This document shows positions 24,638-33,300 of a stretch of 62,626 nucleotides of DNA, piece after piece. The DNA is from JAJPHF01 sp035293805. Its GTDB lineage: Bacteria > Chloroflexota > UBA6077 > JAJPHF01. A program made the translations under genes and the position numbers. Position 1 is the first letter of the stretch; each line of letters begins with the position of its first letter. Where the stretch lies: assembly GCA_035293805.1 (NCBI GenBank), contig DATGMD010000096.1:1-62626 (forward strand), read 5' to 3'. A model generated the notes under the pieces. That model was given only the letters and a program-made list of their open reading frames with translations. It ran no database searches and was not told the origin of the DNA.

Positions 24638-25726
24638 TTAGGGCTGGATCCCGAGCTGACTCCACGCCTGTTGCAGATAGGTCTCGTCCACAATCTGGTC
24701 AATCGTCGGGATCGGCAAGTCCTGGAAGGCGTTGTCCGAGCGCATGTCGTCGATCAGCGCCTGGATCGCCGCGCGGTTGGGCCGCCCGTTCTCATCCCAC
24801 ATCTTGCCCGGAATATTCGCCTCGTACGCTTGCTCGGCGATCTGCGGCGTCAGTTTGAACTCGTCTTCGTAGAAGCGTACAAGCTCCTCTTTGTTGGCCG
24901 GATCGTACAACCACTGGTACGTCTTGAGCATGCCCTTCATAAAGGCTACCAACGACTGCGCGCCGCGCTGGGCGGCATCGCGATCGACCGTCCAATCCTG
25001 AAAATCCATCTGCGGTAGCAGGTCCTCTACCGACCCGAGGTTCGTGTATCCCTGGTCTATCGCCTGGAAGTTGTATGGGTCGCCGAGCATCGTGGCGGCA
25101 ATGGAGCCGTTCGTGAGCGCCGCGTAGCGGTCCGGGTTGTTGCCATCCACAACCGCTTCCCAGTCCCGGCCGCGCTCCATGCCGTAGCGCTTGAGCAGCA
25201 GCTCGGTCAACCGCCCCGTGCTCACGTTGATCCCTTCGACCCCGATCTGCTTGCCGCGGAGATCTTCGATGCGCTGGTACTGGGCCGCCGCGATGAAGTT
25301 GTAGGGCCACTTGGACTGGTAGCCCATCACCTGCCGCAGGGACTGCCCGTGCGCCACGGCCAGCACGACCGCGTCGGTGGACGAGACGGAGACGTTCAGC
25401 GAGCCCGACACCAGCCCCGCGATCTGCTGGGGCGTCGGCAGCACGACGATCTCCGGGTCGAGGCCCTGCTCGCGGAGGAAGCCTTTGTTGACCGAGATAT
25501 AGAACGGCGAGTGGAACGTCGCGTTGCCGATGCGCCCGATCGTGTACTTGGTCAGCGCGCCGGCGGTCGGGGCCGCGGCGCTAGGCGGGGCCGCTCCCGC
25601 GGCCGGCGTCGGGGCAGCGCCAGCCGGCGCCGGGGCCGCGGGCGGGGCCGCGGGGGCGCCACAGGCGAGCGTGAGCAAGACGACGGCACCAAGGACGCTC
25701 AAGTGCCGCGGACAGAGCACTGGCAC
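24638..25726 (-). CDS. ABC-type solute-binding lipoprotein, NMT1/THI5-like
   Basis: A 362-residue protein started at GTG 25726, preceded by GAGGAGG at 6 bases. Lipobox LTLAC (Cys near residue 22), then an Ala/Pro linker of about 40 residues. Binding-domain landmarks: 'YTIGRIGNATFHSPFYISVN', KGFLREQGLDPEIVVLP, LVSGSLNVSVSSTDAVVLAVAHG, LRGKQIGVEGINVSTGR, NGSIAATMLGDPYNFQAIDQGY. It has a less G+C-rich C-terminal half than neighbouring genes. It is transcribed divergently from the ferritin-like gene at 26076, with candidate promoters for both in the 349-base gap. Confidence 0.88.
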   Translation of the reverse strand: MPVLCPRHLSVLGAVVLLTLACGAPAAPPAAPAPAGAAPTPAAGAAPPSAAAPTAGALTKYTIGRIGNATFHSPFYISVNKGFLREQGLDPEIVVLPTPQQIAGLVSGSLNVSVSSTDAVVLAVAHGQSLRQVMGYQSKWPYNFIAAAQYQRIEDLRGKQIGVEGINVSTGRLTELLLKRYGMERGRDWEAVVDGNNPDRYAALTNGSIAATMLGDPYNFQAIDQGYTNLGSVEDLLPQMDFQDWTVDRDAAQRGAQSLVAFMKGMLKTYQWLYDPANKEELVRFYEDEFKLTPQIAEQAYEANIPGKMWDENGRPNRAAIQALIDDMRSDNAFQDLPIPTIDQIVDETYLQQAWSQLGIQP

Positions 25727-25775
25727 GGCGGACCTCCTCACCGGGCACGCGCGAGCCCGTGGACGCGATGCCGCT

Positions 25776-25804
25776 ATCGTAGCACCCGCCCGGGGGGCCG
25801 GCAA
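25776..25804 (-). promoter_or_regulatory. Candidate promoter for the 24638-25726 binding protein
   Basis: On the minus strand, TTGCCG, a 17-base spacer, then TACGAT, about 50 bases before the GTG start. Confidence 0.45.
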
Positions 25805-25994
25805 TCGGGGCCTGCCACGAGCTTGATGCCCTCGCCGTCGCTGCAGCAGCCACCGGCCGGGCGGCTGATCGGCGTGGACTGCTTCGATGAGAACGGTTGG
25901 GAGCTGACGCTCGCCCTCCAGCCGACGATCCGCGAGGAGCTGCACAATGGTGGGCCGCCGCTAGAGCCGCGGGGCAGTGTACCCCGCGGCGGGA

Positions 25995-26024
25995 TTGGCG
26001 TCCGGTCGCGCCCGCGTTCATAAT
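25995..26024 (+). promoter_or_regulatory. Candidate promoter for the ferritin-like gene
   Basis: TTGGCG, an 18-base spacer, then CATAAT, ending 51 bases before GTG 26076. Confidence 0.4.
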
Positions 26025-26075
26025 GGCCTCGGTCGGGCCGCGAGCGCCACCCGCGGCGCGGAACAGGAGGGCACC

Positions 26076-26903
26076 GTGGAGACTCTGGCCGAGCGCGCCG
26101 AGCGCGAGCTGAGCGATATCCTGGCGCAGTACACTGCCGGCGAGGCGGAGGTCGTGCGAGAGTACTTCGCGCGCCCCCACACGCGTGAAGAGTACCTGGA
26201 CATCCTTCGCCGCCATATGGGCCGCGAGCTGTTCCCCGTGAACAAGCTGGCCCACGCCGCGACCCTGGTCCCGGAGCTGGAGCGGACGGTCGACCGCCAC
26301 CGCTTCGCCGACCTGCTGACGGGGATCGCCGAGGAGTTCGGGCACTATACGCTGGTGGCCGACGTCGCGGAATGGCTGCTGGGCCGGCCGCTAACCCCCG
26401 ACGAGGCCCGCGAGTACGAGGTGTTCGCGGCGCCCTATCCCGGCCTGCCGCGCGAGCGCCAGTACAATCCGCGGCTCCCGGACGCGAACGCCATGCTCGA
26501 CCTCATCTGGCGCTACCGCGACGAAGACCCCAGCGAGTTCCATACCGAGGTCCAGCGCCTGACGGAGGGCGGCGGCGGGGCGGCGTTCCTGGAGGGCGGC
26601 CGCCTGAGCGGCGACGAGTTCCGTGAGCGGTATGCCGCGGCGATGCGCGCCATCGCCGCCGAGGAGCTGGACCACGGCCCGCACCGCGTGCCTGGATTCG
26701 TGGCGAAGTACGTCCAGACGGAGGCCGACCTGGCGCGCGCCGCGAGCCTGCTGCGCGAGCTGATGGCGCAACACCTGCGCGTCCGCAACGAGATGTTCGC
26801 GTATCCGCTCTCGCCGGAGCGCCTCGCCGCCATCGATCGGGGCGAGATCGAGCCCTGGCCGATGACCGCCGCGACGCCCGCGCCGGCCGAGCAGCGCGCC
26901 TGA
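26076..26903 (+). CDS. Ferritin-like/heme-oxygenase-like helical protein with two ExxH metal motifs
   Basis: A 275-residue protein from GTG 26076, with AGGAGGG upstream. It is almost entirely helical. Two EExxH motifs are visible: 'LLTGIAEEFGHYTLVADVAE' (Glu86/87, His90) and AIAAEELDHGPHRVPGF (Glu196/197, His200). They are spaced as expected for a four-helix di-metal site. I cannot name the family; ferritin-like or iron-containing redox enzyme is the best reading. It lacks a signal peptide. Its divergent partner is a solute-binding protein, repeating the pairing seen at 17445-19496. Confidence 0.6.
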   Translation: METLAERAERELSDILAQYTAGEAEVVREYFARPHTREEYLDILRRHMGRELFPVNKLAHAATLVPELERTVDRHRFADLLTGIAEEFGHYTLVADVAEWLLGRPLTPDEAREYEVFAAPYPGLPRERQYNPRLPDANAMLDLIWRYRDEDPSEFHTEVQRLTEGGGGAAFLEGGRLSGDEFRERYAAAMRAIAAEELDHGPHRVPGFVAKYVQTEADLARAASLLRELMAQHLRVRNEMFAYPLSPERLAAIDRGEIEPWPMTAATPAPAEQRA

Positions 26904-26911
26904 TGCCGGCC

Positions 26912-26953
26912 CCCGGCCGCGATGGCCGCAGATTCGGGGCCATCGCGGCCGGG
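26912..26953. terminator. Bidirectional hairpin between convergent genes
   Basis: CCCGGCCGCGATGGCC (26912-26927) pairs perfectly with 26938-26953, 10-base loop. It sits in the 58-base gap between converging genes, the classical place for a shared terminator. Confidence 0.65.
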
Positions 26954-26961
26954 CCGCCGCC

Positions 26962-28170
26962 TTACAGGCGATAGAGCCGGGCCGCGTTGCCGCCCATGAG
27001 CTTCGCCTTCACCCGCTCCGGCACGTCTTGCCGGCGCTGGATCGCGCTGACGAATCCCTCGTCCGCCGACGGATCGCCGTGCGGGTAGTCGGAGGCAAGC
27101 ATGAGCCCGTCCTCGCCGAGGTGCCGCAGCAGGTAGGGGAGGTCCTCCTCCGACTCGCAGGCCACGAACGCCCGTCCCGCGCGGAACCACTCCGCCGGAT
27201 CGCGGTAGAACGCCCGGTCGATGGCCTCGCGCCCCACGCCCGGCCGAATCTGCGGCGTGATCTTGCTCGGCGGTGTGGAGCGCCGCCGCAGCTGGTTGAC
27301 CATGTACGGCACCCACTCGGCGCCCGTCTCGATGAAGCCGACGCGGAGCTTCGGGAAGCGGCCGAGCAGCCCATACGCCATGATGTAGACGAAGCTCCAG
27401 ATGACGGGCGTGGTAGCCGAGCAGAAGAAGGAGTGGGCGTCGGTGAACAGCTCCGTGACCCGGGGCGCTCCCCACCCCAGATGGACGCAGAGCGACAGGT
27501 CCAGCTCGCTCATCGCGTCGTAGAGGGGGAAGAACGCGGGATCGCTCAGGTGCCGGTCGAACACGACGCCAAGAGTGAAGATGCCCGCGGCGCCCAGGTC
27601 GCTGGCGCGCTGGATCTCCTGCACCGCCGCCTGCGGGTCGCGGAAGGGCACCGGCGCCACCCATCTCAGGCGTCCCCGCGAGCGCGCGCACGCCGCCGCC
27701 AGGTAGCTGTTGTAGGCGCGGAAGAGCGCCGCTTCTAGCGCCACGTTCTGGATGGCGTTGACCAGGAACATCGTGGGATAGACGACCTGCCGGTCGATCC
27801 CGAAGCGGTCGAGCGCCGCCAGGCGGGCCTCGACGTCCTCCAGCGTCTGGTCGGCGACGGAGGCGGCGCTGTCGAGCGACCGCCGCGTGCCGGGCACCGA
27901 GAAAGTGGTGCGCCCGCCGACGCCGCCGATGTTGGGCAGGACCTTGCCCTCGATCAGCCACACGCCATTGGCGTCGCCCCACGCCGTGTCCCGGGGCAGC
28001 ATCACCGGGAGCGGCCGCTGCGGCCGGAACGCCTCCTCTAGCGAGGCGAACATCGCCTCTCCCTCGATCACGTGCCCGTCCGCGTCGACCACCGGCACGG
28101 CACTCCGTGCCGCCGGGCCGCCGCGTGCTTCACCGGGCGCGGTGCGCGCGCGTTCGTCCACAACGGTCAT
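26962..28170 (-). CDS. Amidohydrolase family protein (amidohydrolase-2/ACMSD-like)
   Basis: A 402-residue protein from ATG 28170, which has GGAGGGAG 6 bases upstream. 'VPVVDADGHVIEGEAMF' is the beta1 metal-binding segment (DxDGHxxE variant), DLSLCVHLGWGAPR carries a ligand His, LRVGFIETGAEWVPYMVNQL is the family hallmark, and LMLASDYPHGDPSA carries the catalytic Asp. Such metal-dependent hydrolases or decarboxylases act on aromatic acids and related compounds. It resembles the partial gene at the window start. A possible substrate supplier is the adjacent binding-protein/ferritin-like pair, but it converges on that pair and need not be co-regulated. Confidence 0.9.
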   Translation of the reverse strand: MTVVDERARTAPGEARGGPAARSAVPVVDADGHVIEGEAMFASLEEAFRPQRPLPVMLPRDTAWGDANGVWLIEGKVLPNIGGVGGRTTFSVPGTRRSLDSAASVADQTLEDVEARLAALDRFGIDRQVVYPTMFLVNAIQNVALEAALFRAYNSYLAAACARSRGRLRWVAPVPFRDPQAAVQEIQRASDLGAAGIFTLGVVFDRHLSDPAFFPLYDAMSELDLSLCVHLGWGAPRVTELFTDAHSFFCSATTPVIWSFVYIMAYGLLGRFPKLRVGFIETGAEWVPYMVNQLRRRSTPPSKITPQIRPGVGREAIDRAFYRDPAEWFRAGRAFVACESEEDLPYLLRHLGEDGLMLASDYPHGDPSADEGFVSAIQRRQDVPERVKAKLMGGNAARLYRL

Positions 28171-28450
28171 GCTGCTCCCTCCCCGGCGCGGCCCGCGCCC
28201 AGCGGGTGCCGGCGCCATCCACTCGCCACGGGCGCTGCGGCCTGGCCTGATCCCGCCGCGGCGCCCTGCCGGCTCCGATAGCCCGCCTCGACGCGGCGGT
28301 CTGCCTCCGGCAGCAAGCGCGCGTCCATGCCGCCGGTATACCGAGCCACCGCCCCGGGGGCAAGTCCGCCGCTGCCCGGCGGCGGTGAGGGGGCGTGGCC
28401 CCCGGGCGCAGCGGGGCGATGGCGGCGCTTCGCGCACCTTTCAGGGCCCG

Positions 28451-28491
28451 CCATACCTGGTGTGCAGTCCCGGACTGCACACCAGGTATGG
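28451..28491. terminator. Near-perfect 41-base palindrome
   Basis: Two exact 20-base arms (CCATACCTGGTGTGCAGTCC and its complement) separated by a single C. It lies 12 bases past the stop of the antiporter gene on the minus strand. It may act as a terminator or protein-binding palindrome. The rest of the 332-base gap 28171-28502 shows nothing else. Confidence 0.6.
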
Positions 28492-28502
28492 AAACCATTT
28501 CT

Positions 28503-29702
28503 TTAGCGGGTGACGCGGAGCCGCTCTAGCTCCTCGCTGGGCTGGGCCAGTCCGCCCGCGAAGGCGAGGCGCGCGAGCAAGGCGCCGCCGAGCGTGGTGA
28601 CGGCGATCATCGTGGCGGCGAGCGCGTAGCCCGCCGGGCTCAGGACGCCGTTCACGAGGAGGTTCACGGCGAGGACGAGATCGACAGCGCCGCGGGGCAC
28701 GAGCAGCGTGCCAACGCGCAGCCCCTCGCGTCCGCCAAGCAGGCCGCCCGCGAGCTTGCCGACGATCGCGGTGGCGGCGAGCAGTACTCCCTCCCAGGAC
28801 ACCAGCCGCAGGTCCAGCATCGCCCCGGCCAGGGCGAAGTAGCTGGCCTCGAACGGGAAGAACGTCTCGAAGAAGGGGTTGGGCTGGTCGGCGGCATCGG
28901 GAAAGAACAGGGGGCGCGACCCGATGCCCCAGCCGAGCGCCGCGGGCAGCAGCTCGACACCGAGCTGATCGGCGAGGCTGACGACGCCCAGCGTGAGGCC
29001 GAACCCGAGGGCGATGAAGGCCGCCGGGCGCCCCACGTTGCGTCGCGCCCGGCGGCCCCAGCAGCGCAGGTGCTCGCGCATTGGCCCCTCGGCCAGCGCG
29101 ATCATGGCGGCCAGGTAGATAATGGTCTTGGCCAAGTGGACCAGCGGCGGCTCGGCCGCGTGTTCGGCGTTGACCAGCGGGATGAGCGCGATCAGCACGA
29201 GGTCGACGAGCAGCGCCGCCACGATGGCGGTGCGGGTGAGCGGGTGGTGCAGCCGCCCGAGCGACTGGACGACGGCCAGCAGGACCGGGATGGCGGAGGC
29301 GGCAGAGAGCAGCGCGATCCCGAACTGCTCGCGGGGGGCGAAGGAACCCAGCAGCCCCAGGGTCAGCAGCCCGAGCGTGAACAGCGCGGAGCAGAGCGCT
29401 CCGCCCAAGCCCACCACGATGGCCTGGACGAGCGGGCGGCCCGGCCGCAGCGCGGCGACCTCTAGCTCGACCCCGGCGCCCCACATGAGGAGCACGGCGC
29501 CCAGGGCGCGGAAGCTCAGCAGCGGCTCGGGCGGCAAGACCTGGTTGCTGGGCCAGAGCAGGTTGGCGCCGAAGGGGCTGCCCGCGCCGATGAGCGCGCC
29601 GAGCGCCAGGGCGACGAGCGGGCCGGGCACGACCGCGACCCGCGCGGCGACGAGGTAGCTCAGGCCGCCGAGCGCGAGCAGCAACGCTAGGGACGCCAGC
29701 AT
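28503..29702 (-). CDS. Cation/proton antiporter, CPA2-like (Na+/H+ or K+/H+ exchanger domain)
   Basis: A 399-residue integral membrane protein from ATG 29702 with about 12 helices. 'LVALALGALIGAGSPFG' and LGAVLLMWGAGVELEVAALR match the first repeat of the Na_H_Exchanger fold. LLSAASAIPVLLAVVQSLGRL and TAIVAALLVDLVLIALIP contain the membrane-buried Asp region, and LVPRGAVDLVLAVNLLVNG is the second-repeat ion-site segment. It exchanges protons for monovalent cations, aiding pH or ion homeostasis. It lacks the C-terminal TrkA-type domain of KefB/C. A small HTH protein is divergently transcribed and may regulate it. Confidence 0.85.
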   Translation of the reverse strand: MLASLALLLALGGLSYLVAARVAVVPGPLVALALGALIGAGSPFGANLLWPSNQVLPPEPLLSFRALGAVLLMWGAGVELEVAALRPGRPLVQAIVVGLGGALCSALFTLGLLTLGLLGSFAPREQFGIALLSAASAIPVLLAVVQSLGRLHHPLTRTAIVAALLVDLVLIALIPLVNAEHAAEPPLVHLAKTIIYLAAMIALAEGPMREHLRCWGRRARRNVGRPAAFIALGFGLTLGVVSLADQLGVELLPAALGWGIGSRPLFFPDAADQPNPFFETFFPFEASYFALAGAMLDLRLVSWEGVLLAATAIVGKLAGGLLGGREGLRVGTLLVPRGAVDLVLAVNLLVNGVLSPAGYALAATMIAVTTLGGALLARLAFAGGLAQPSEELERLRVTR

Positions 29703-29763
29703 CGCGAAAACGTCCTCCCTGGTGCGCGGGCGGCCTGGGCCGCCGGCTCCCGGCGCGACCAGG

Positions 29764-29783
29764 TTGCAGTATGATACCTGCAA
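29764..29783. promoter_or_regulatory. Inverted-repeat operator in the antiporter/regulator divergent region
   Basis: TTGCAG-TATGATAC-CTGCAA, 6-base arms with an inner GTAT/ATAC pair, in the 153-base gap between divergent starts. A TATGAT hexamer lies inside the site. A second TGCATGCA palindrome follows at about 29789. It fits control of both genes by the adjacent HTH protein. Confidence 0.5.
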
Positions 29784-29855
29784 TATAGTGCATGCAAGAG
29801 GCTTCAGCGCGAGGGGTAGGGGTGGCGCGCGGGGCAGGTGGTGGCGGGGGGCGGC

Positions 29856-30167
29856 ATGAGCGAGCGGTGGACCTTGCTGACGAGCCACGGACACGTGCTG
29901 TTCTATCTGGCGGCGGAGCCCGACGCGACCATCCGCCAGATCACCGACGACATCGGCCTCTCGGAGCGGCGGGTCGTCGCGGTGCTGCACGATCTCGAGG
30001 CAGCGGGCATGGTCCGCGCGACGAAGATGGGGAACCGCAAGCACTACGAGGTGAACCCCGACGCCAAGTTCCGGCACCCGACGCTCAGCCACGTGGCGCT
30101 GCGCGACGTGCTGGGCCAGCTCCGCATGCGGGCGAGCGGCCCGCCGCCGCTGCGCTGGCGTCGCTGA
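29856..30167 (+). CDS. Winged-helix transcriptional regulator
   Basis: A 103-residue protein from ATG 29856 (G-rich ribosome site). Residues 15-75 form a winged HTH of the MarR/ArsR type: 'FYLAAEPDATIRQITDDIGL', then SERRVVAVLHDLEAAGMVRATKMGNRKHYEVN, where SERRVVAVLHDLE is the recognition helix and KMGNRKHYEV the wing. There is no Cys cluster, so metal sensing of ArsR type is unlikely. It is divergent from the cation antiporter and probably binds the inverted repeat between them. Confidence 0.85.
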   Translation: MSERWTLLTSHGHVLFYLAAEPDATIRQITDDIGLSERRVVAVLHDLEAAGMVRATKMGNRKHYEVNPDAKFRHPTLSHVALRDVLGQLRMRASGPPPLRWRR

Positions 30168-30316
30168 GCCGCTGACGAGCGCAGTAAGCGCGCGGCGGCC
30201 GGGTGGCCTGGCGCGGGCGCCGCGCCGTACCATGCTCAGCAGCCGACCGCGCGGCCGTGGCGAGCCGCGCCGGGGGCGGTCGGGCGGTGTGTCGAGCACG
30301 AAGGGGGTAGCGCGCC

Positions 30317-31489
30317 ATGTTCCGCTTCTTTCCGAACAACTACATGTGGTCGCAGGGCGTCATGCGGGCGCTGCAGTCGGGCGGCGCGATCGGCGAGGTG
30401 ATCCAGGTGGTGAACGCCCTGCAGGGCGCCGCCGACGCCTACGACAAGGAAGCGTGGTACGCGGCGTGGCGCGACCTGGGCGACCACCTGTGGCAGCAGG
30501 GCGAGATCGAGCGCGCGGCCGATCACCCGCGCAGCGCGCGCGGCAGTTTCCTGCGCGCGTGCAGCTACTACCAGTGGGCGATCGCCTACATGGACCACGA
30601 CGACCCACGCAAGGGGGAGACGCACCGCCGCTCGCTGGACGCGTTCGCGCGCTACGCTGAGCGCTGCGAGCCGCCGATCGAGCACGTGGAGGTCCCCTAC
30701 GAGGGCACGTCGTTCCCGGCCTGGTTCGTGCCGGGCGCGGGCGGTGCGGCGCGCAAGCCGGCCATCATCTACCTGCCGGGACTGGACAGCACGAAGGAGC
30801 AGGGCTTGCCGTTCGCGCTGGCGATGGCCGAGCGCGGCTTCGGGGTGCTGCTGCCGGACGGGCCGGGCGTGGGCGAGGCCGTGCAGTTCCGCGGCATGCC
30901 CAACCGCTACGACTACGAGGTGCCGGGCAAGGCGAATTTCGACTACCTGGCGAGCCGGCCGGACGTGGACCCGAATCGCATCGTCGCGGTGGGCGTGAGC
31001 ATGGGCGGCTACCGCGCGCCGCGGTTCGCGGCGTTCGAGCCGCGGCTGGCGGGCTGCGTGGCCTGGGGCGCCGTGTGGGACTGGGCGGTGGTCTGGGCCG
31101 GCCGCATCGCCAACGAGCGGGGCAACGTGCCGGTGCCGCACAGCCACGTGATGCACGTCATGGGCGCGGGCAGCATCGACGAGGTGACGCGCATCGTGCA
31201 GGACTGGCGGCTGGAGCCGGTGGCGGGGCAGATCCAGTGCCCGCTGCTGGTCACGCACGGCGAGCAGGACGCGCAGATCCCCGTCGAGCAGGCGTACAAG
31301 CTGTACGAGGCGGCCGGCTCGCCCCAAAAGGAGCTGAAGATCTTCACGGCGGCGGAGGGCGGCTCGGCGCACAGCCAGAACGACAACCGGCCGCTGGCCT
31401 ACGCCTACATCGGCGACTGGCTGGAGGACGTGCTGCTGCGCGGGCGGCGGCGCGAGGGCGTGACGATTGGGTGGGAGCGCCGGGCATGA
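30317..31489 (+). CDS. Alpha/beta hydrolase (FrsA/2,6-dihydroxypseudooxynicotine hydrolase-like)
   Basis: A 390-residue protein. Residues 1-130 are a helical cap-like domain (YQWAIAYMDHDDPRKGETHR); the hydrolase core begins at KPAIIYLPGLDSTKEQ. The nucleophile elbow is 'RIVAVGVSMGGYRAPRFAAF' with Ser228, LLVTHGEQDAQIPVEQAYKLY carries the acid, and EGGSAHSQNDN the His. The layout, with an N-terminal helical extension and a GxSxGG elbow, matches C-C bond hydrolases of the nicotine pathway and FrsA-like esterases. Its stop overlaps the start of the next gene (ATGA), coupling it to a solute-binding protein. This suggests it processes the imported compound. Confidence 0.85.
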   Translation: MFRFFPNNYMWSQGVMRALQSGGAIGEVIQVVNALQGAADAYDKEAWYAAWRDLGDHLWQQGEIERAADHPRSARGSFLRACSYYQWAIAYMDHDDPRKGETHRRSLDAFARYAERCEPPIEHVEVPYEGTSFPAWFVPGAGGAARKPAIIYLPGLDSTKEQGLPFALAMAERGFGVLLPDGPGVGEAVQFRGMPNRYDYEVPGKANFDYLASRPDVDPNRIVAVGVSMGGYRAPRFAAFEPRLAGCVAWGAVWDWAVVWAGRIANERGNVPVPHSHVMHVMGAGSIDEVTRIVQDWRLEPVAGQIQCPLLVTHGEQDAQIPVEQAYKLYEAAGSPQKELKIFTAAEGGSAHSQNDNRPLAYAYIGDWLEDVLLRGRRREGVTIGWERRA

Positions 31490-32583
31490 GCGGGGGGGCG
31501 CTGCGGCGCGGACTGACGATCGGGGCGCTGGTGGCCGCGCTGGCGGCGTGCGCGGCGCCGGCCAGCCAGCCGGCCAGCCAGCCGCCAGGCGGAGCGCCGC
31601 CGGCGAGTGGAGCGCCCGCGGCCGGCGGGGGCGCGGCCGCGGCCGGGAGCGCGCCGGCCGCGCCGGCGCCGCCGGCGACCGCCACGCGGCCGCCCACGCA
31701 GCGGGTGGCCATCGGGGTGCCGGACCCGTCGCTGGCGTACCTGCCGGCGCACGTGGCCTGGAAGCGGGGCTTCTTCGAAGAGGAGGGGCTGGCCGTCGAG
31801 TTCCCGCAGGTCACGGGCAACGCGATCATCCCGTCGCTGCTGAGCGGCGACATCGACTTCACGACGAACCTGTCGTCGATCGGCTCGCACGCGGGCCAGG
31901 GCGGGCCGTCGAAGATCCTGCAGTTCCACTCGGTGAAGCTGCAGCACGTGCTGGTGGTCAACCCCGCGATCACGGACGTGCTGCAGCTCAGCGGCAAGCG
32001 TATCACGGTGCAGAGCCCCGGCACGCTGCCGTCGTTCGAGGCGCAGAAGATGGCAGACCACTACGGGTTGCGCGACGTGACGATGCTCTCGGCGGGCAGC
32101 GAGCCGGAGCGCCTGGCGACGCTGGAGGCGGGCGCCAGTGACGCCTACGTGGCGTCGGTGCCGGGCAACATCATCGCCGAACGGCGCGGCTACCCGACGC
32201 TGCTACGCTTCAGCACGGTCCTGGACGTGCCGCAGGCGGGGCTGGGCACGAGCGAGGACGAGCTGCGCAACAAGCCCGACCTGATCGAGCGCGCCCTGCG
32301 CGCCAGCGCCCGGGCGCTGCCGGTGTTGCACACTGACCGCGACGCCGTGGTGCAGATGATCGCGGACTGGATCGCGCTGTCGCCGGAGGACGCGGCGCGC
32401 GCCTATGACTTCGTGATCGACACCTTCAGCGCGAACGGTATCCCGACCGAGGCGCAGCAGCGGGCGTATCTGGGGCTGATGCAGGAGACGGCGAACGTGC
32501 CGGCCGACGCGACGCCCGACCGTATCTTCGACTTCGCGCTGGCGCGGAAGGTCGCGGGCGAGCTGGGGCTGCCCAACCAGTAG
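31486..32583 (+). CDS. ABC-type solute-binding lipoprotein, NMT1/THI5-like
   Basis: A 365-residue protein translationally coupled to the hydrolase. Lipoprotein signal with lipobox ALAAC, then a low-complexity Ala/Gly/Pro linker of about 55 residues, including a QPASQP duplication. Binding domain: 'RVAIGVPDPSLAYLPAHVAW', KRGFFEEEGLAVEFPQVTGN, LSGDIDFTTNLSSIGSHAG, LSGKRITVQSPGTLPSFEAQ, LEAGASDAYVASVPGN. The coupling to an alpha/beta hydrolase, then a VOC protein and a UbiD decarboxylase, suggests uptake and catabolism of an aromatic or heterocyclic compound. Confidence 0.88.
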   Translation: MSGGALRRGLTIGALVAALAACAAPASQPASQPPGGAPPASGAPAAGGGAAAAGSAPAAPAPPATATRPPTQRVAIGVPDPSLAYLPAHVAWKRGFFEEEGLAVEFPQVTGNAIIPSLLSGDIDFTTNLSSIGSHAGQGGPSKILQFHSVKLQHVLVVNPAITDVLQLSGKRITVQSPGTLPSFEAQKMADHYGLRDVTMLSAGSEPERLATLEAGASDAYVASVPGNIIAERRGYPTLLRFSTVLDVPQAGLGTSEDELRNKPDLIERALRASARALPVLHTDRDAVVQMIADWIALSPEDAARAYDFVIDTFSANGIPTEAQQRAYLGLMQETANVPADATPDRIFDFALARKVAGELGLPNQ

Positions 32584-32680
32584 CGCGGGGTGCTCGCGAC
32601 GCGGGGTGTCCCGTATGATGTAGGCAGAATCGGGCGTCGAGGAGCCCGGGGGCACAGTACCGGAACTTTGGGAGGAGCGC

Positions 32681-33229
32681 ATGATTACCGAGCAGCCAGG
32701 CACGGCCCAGGGCAAGCAGGCGTCGGCCCCGCCGTTCAAGATCAACAAGGTGGGCCACGTCGTGTTCTACGTGTCGGACATTGACCGCTCGATCAAGTTC
32801 TACACCGAGGTGCTGCCGTTCAAGGTCAGCGACGTGAACGAGCAGGGCATGGTGTTCCTGCGCTGCGCCGCGAACGACCACCACACCTTGGCCCTCGTGC
32901 CGCGGCCCGAGGGCCAGATGGCGCCGGCGGACTCCGTGCGATTGCACCACTTCGCGATGGAAGTGGACAGCGTAGACACGCTGTTCACGATCCGCGACTG
33001 GCTGAAGCAGCACGGCGTGCAGTTCGTCTATGAGGGGCGGCGCGGCCCGGGGTCGAATCCGGGCATCGAGTTCCTCGACCCGGATGGCTACGCCCTCGAG
33101 CTGTACGCGGACATGGACAAGGTGGACTGGGAGAACGGCGTGAGCCGGCCCGGCGACCAGTGGCGGCGCGCGAAGTCGCTGGAAGAGGTGGTGGCGAACC
33201 CGCTGCCGCAGTGGCCGCCGAAGCAGTAG
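32681..33229 (+). CDS. VOC-family protein (extradiol dioxygenase/glyoxalase-like)
   Basis: A 182-residue protein, ATG with GGGAGGAG upstream. A single VOC module: 'INKVGHVVFYVSDIDRSIKF' with a metal-ligand His, VRLHHFAMEVDSVDTLF with the second His, and GIEFLDPDGYALELYADMDK with the ligand Glu. The VDxVDW tail and length suit a two-module fold formed by dimerisation. It could be a ring-cleaving dioxygenase, glyoxalase or resistance protein; the sequence alone does not decide. It lies between the hydrolase/binding-protein pair and the UbiD gene, all co-directional. Confidence 0.82.
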   Translation: MITEQPGTAQGKQASAPPFKINKVGHVVFYVSDIDRSIKFYTEVLPFKVSDVNEQGMVFLRCAANDHHTLALVPRPEGQMAPADSVRLHHFAMEVDSVDTLFTIRDWLKQHGVQFVYEGRRGPGSNPGIEFLDPDGYALELYADMDKVDWENGVSRPGDQWRRAKSLEEVVANPLPQWPPKQ

Positions 33230-33300
33230 CGCGAGTGTGCGGCGACCGGGAGGCTGGTCAGCCCCGCGGTCGCGCCTGGCCATCAGCCGACAGTACGTAG

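Noticed and set aside
25825..26023. Short frame MPSPSLQQPPAGRLIGVDCF... upstream of the ferritin-like gene
   Set aside because: No ribosome site, overlaps the candidate promoter, and shows no family pattern; at best a gene fragment.
33051..33085. GGTCGAATCCGGGC resembling a tRNA T-arm
   Set aside because: It lies inside the VOC gene in a conserved coding motif, and no acceptor or anticodon arm can be drawn.
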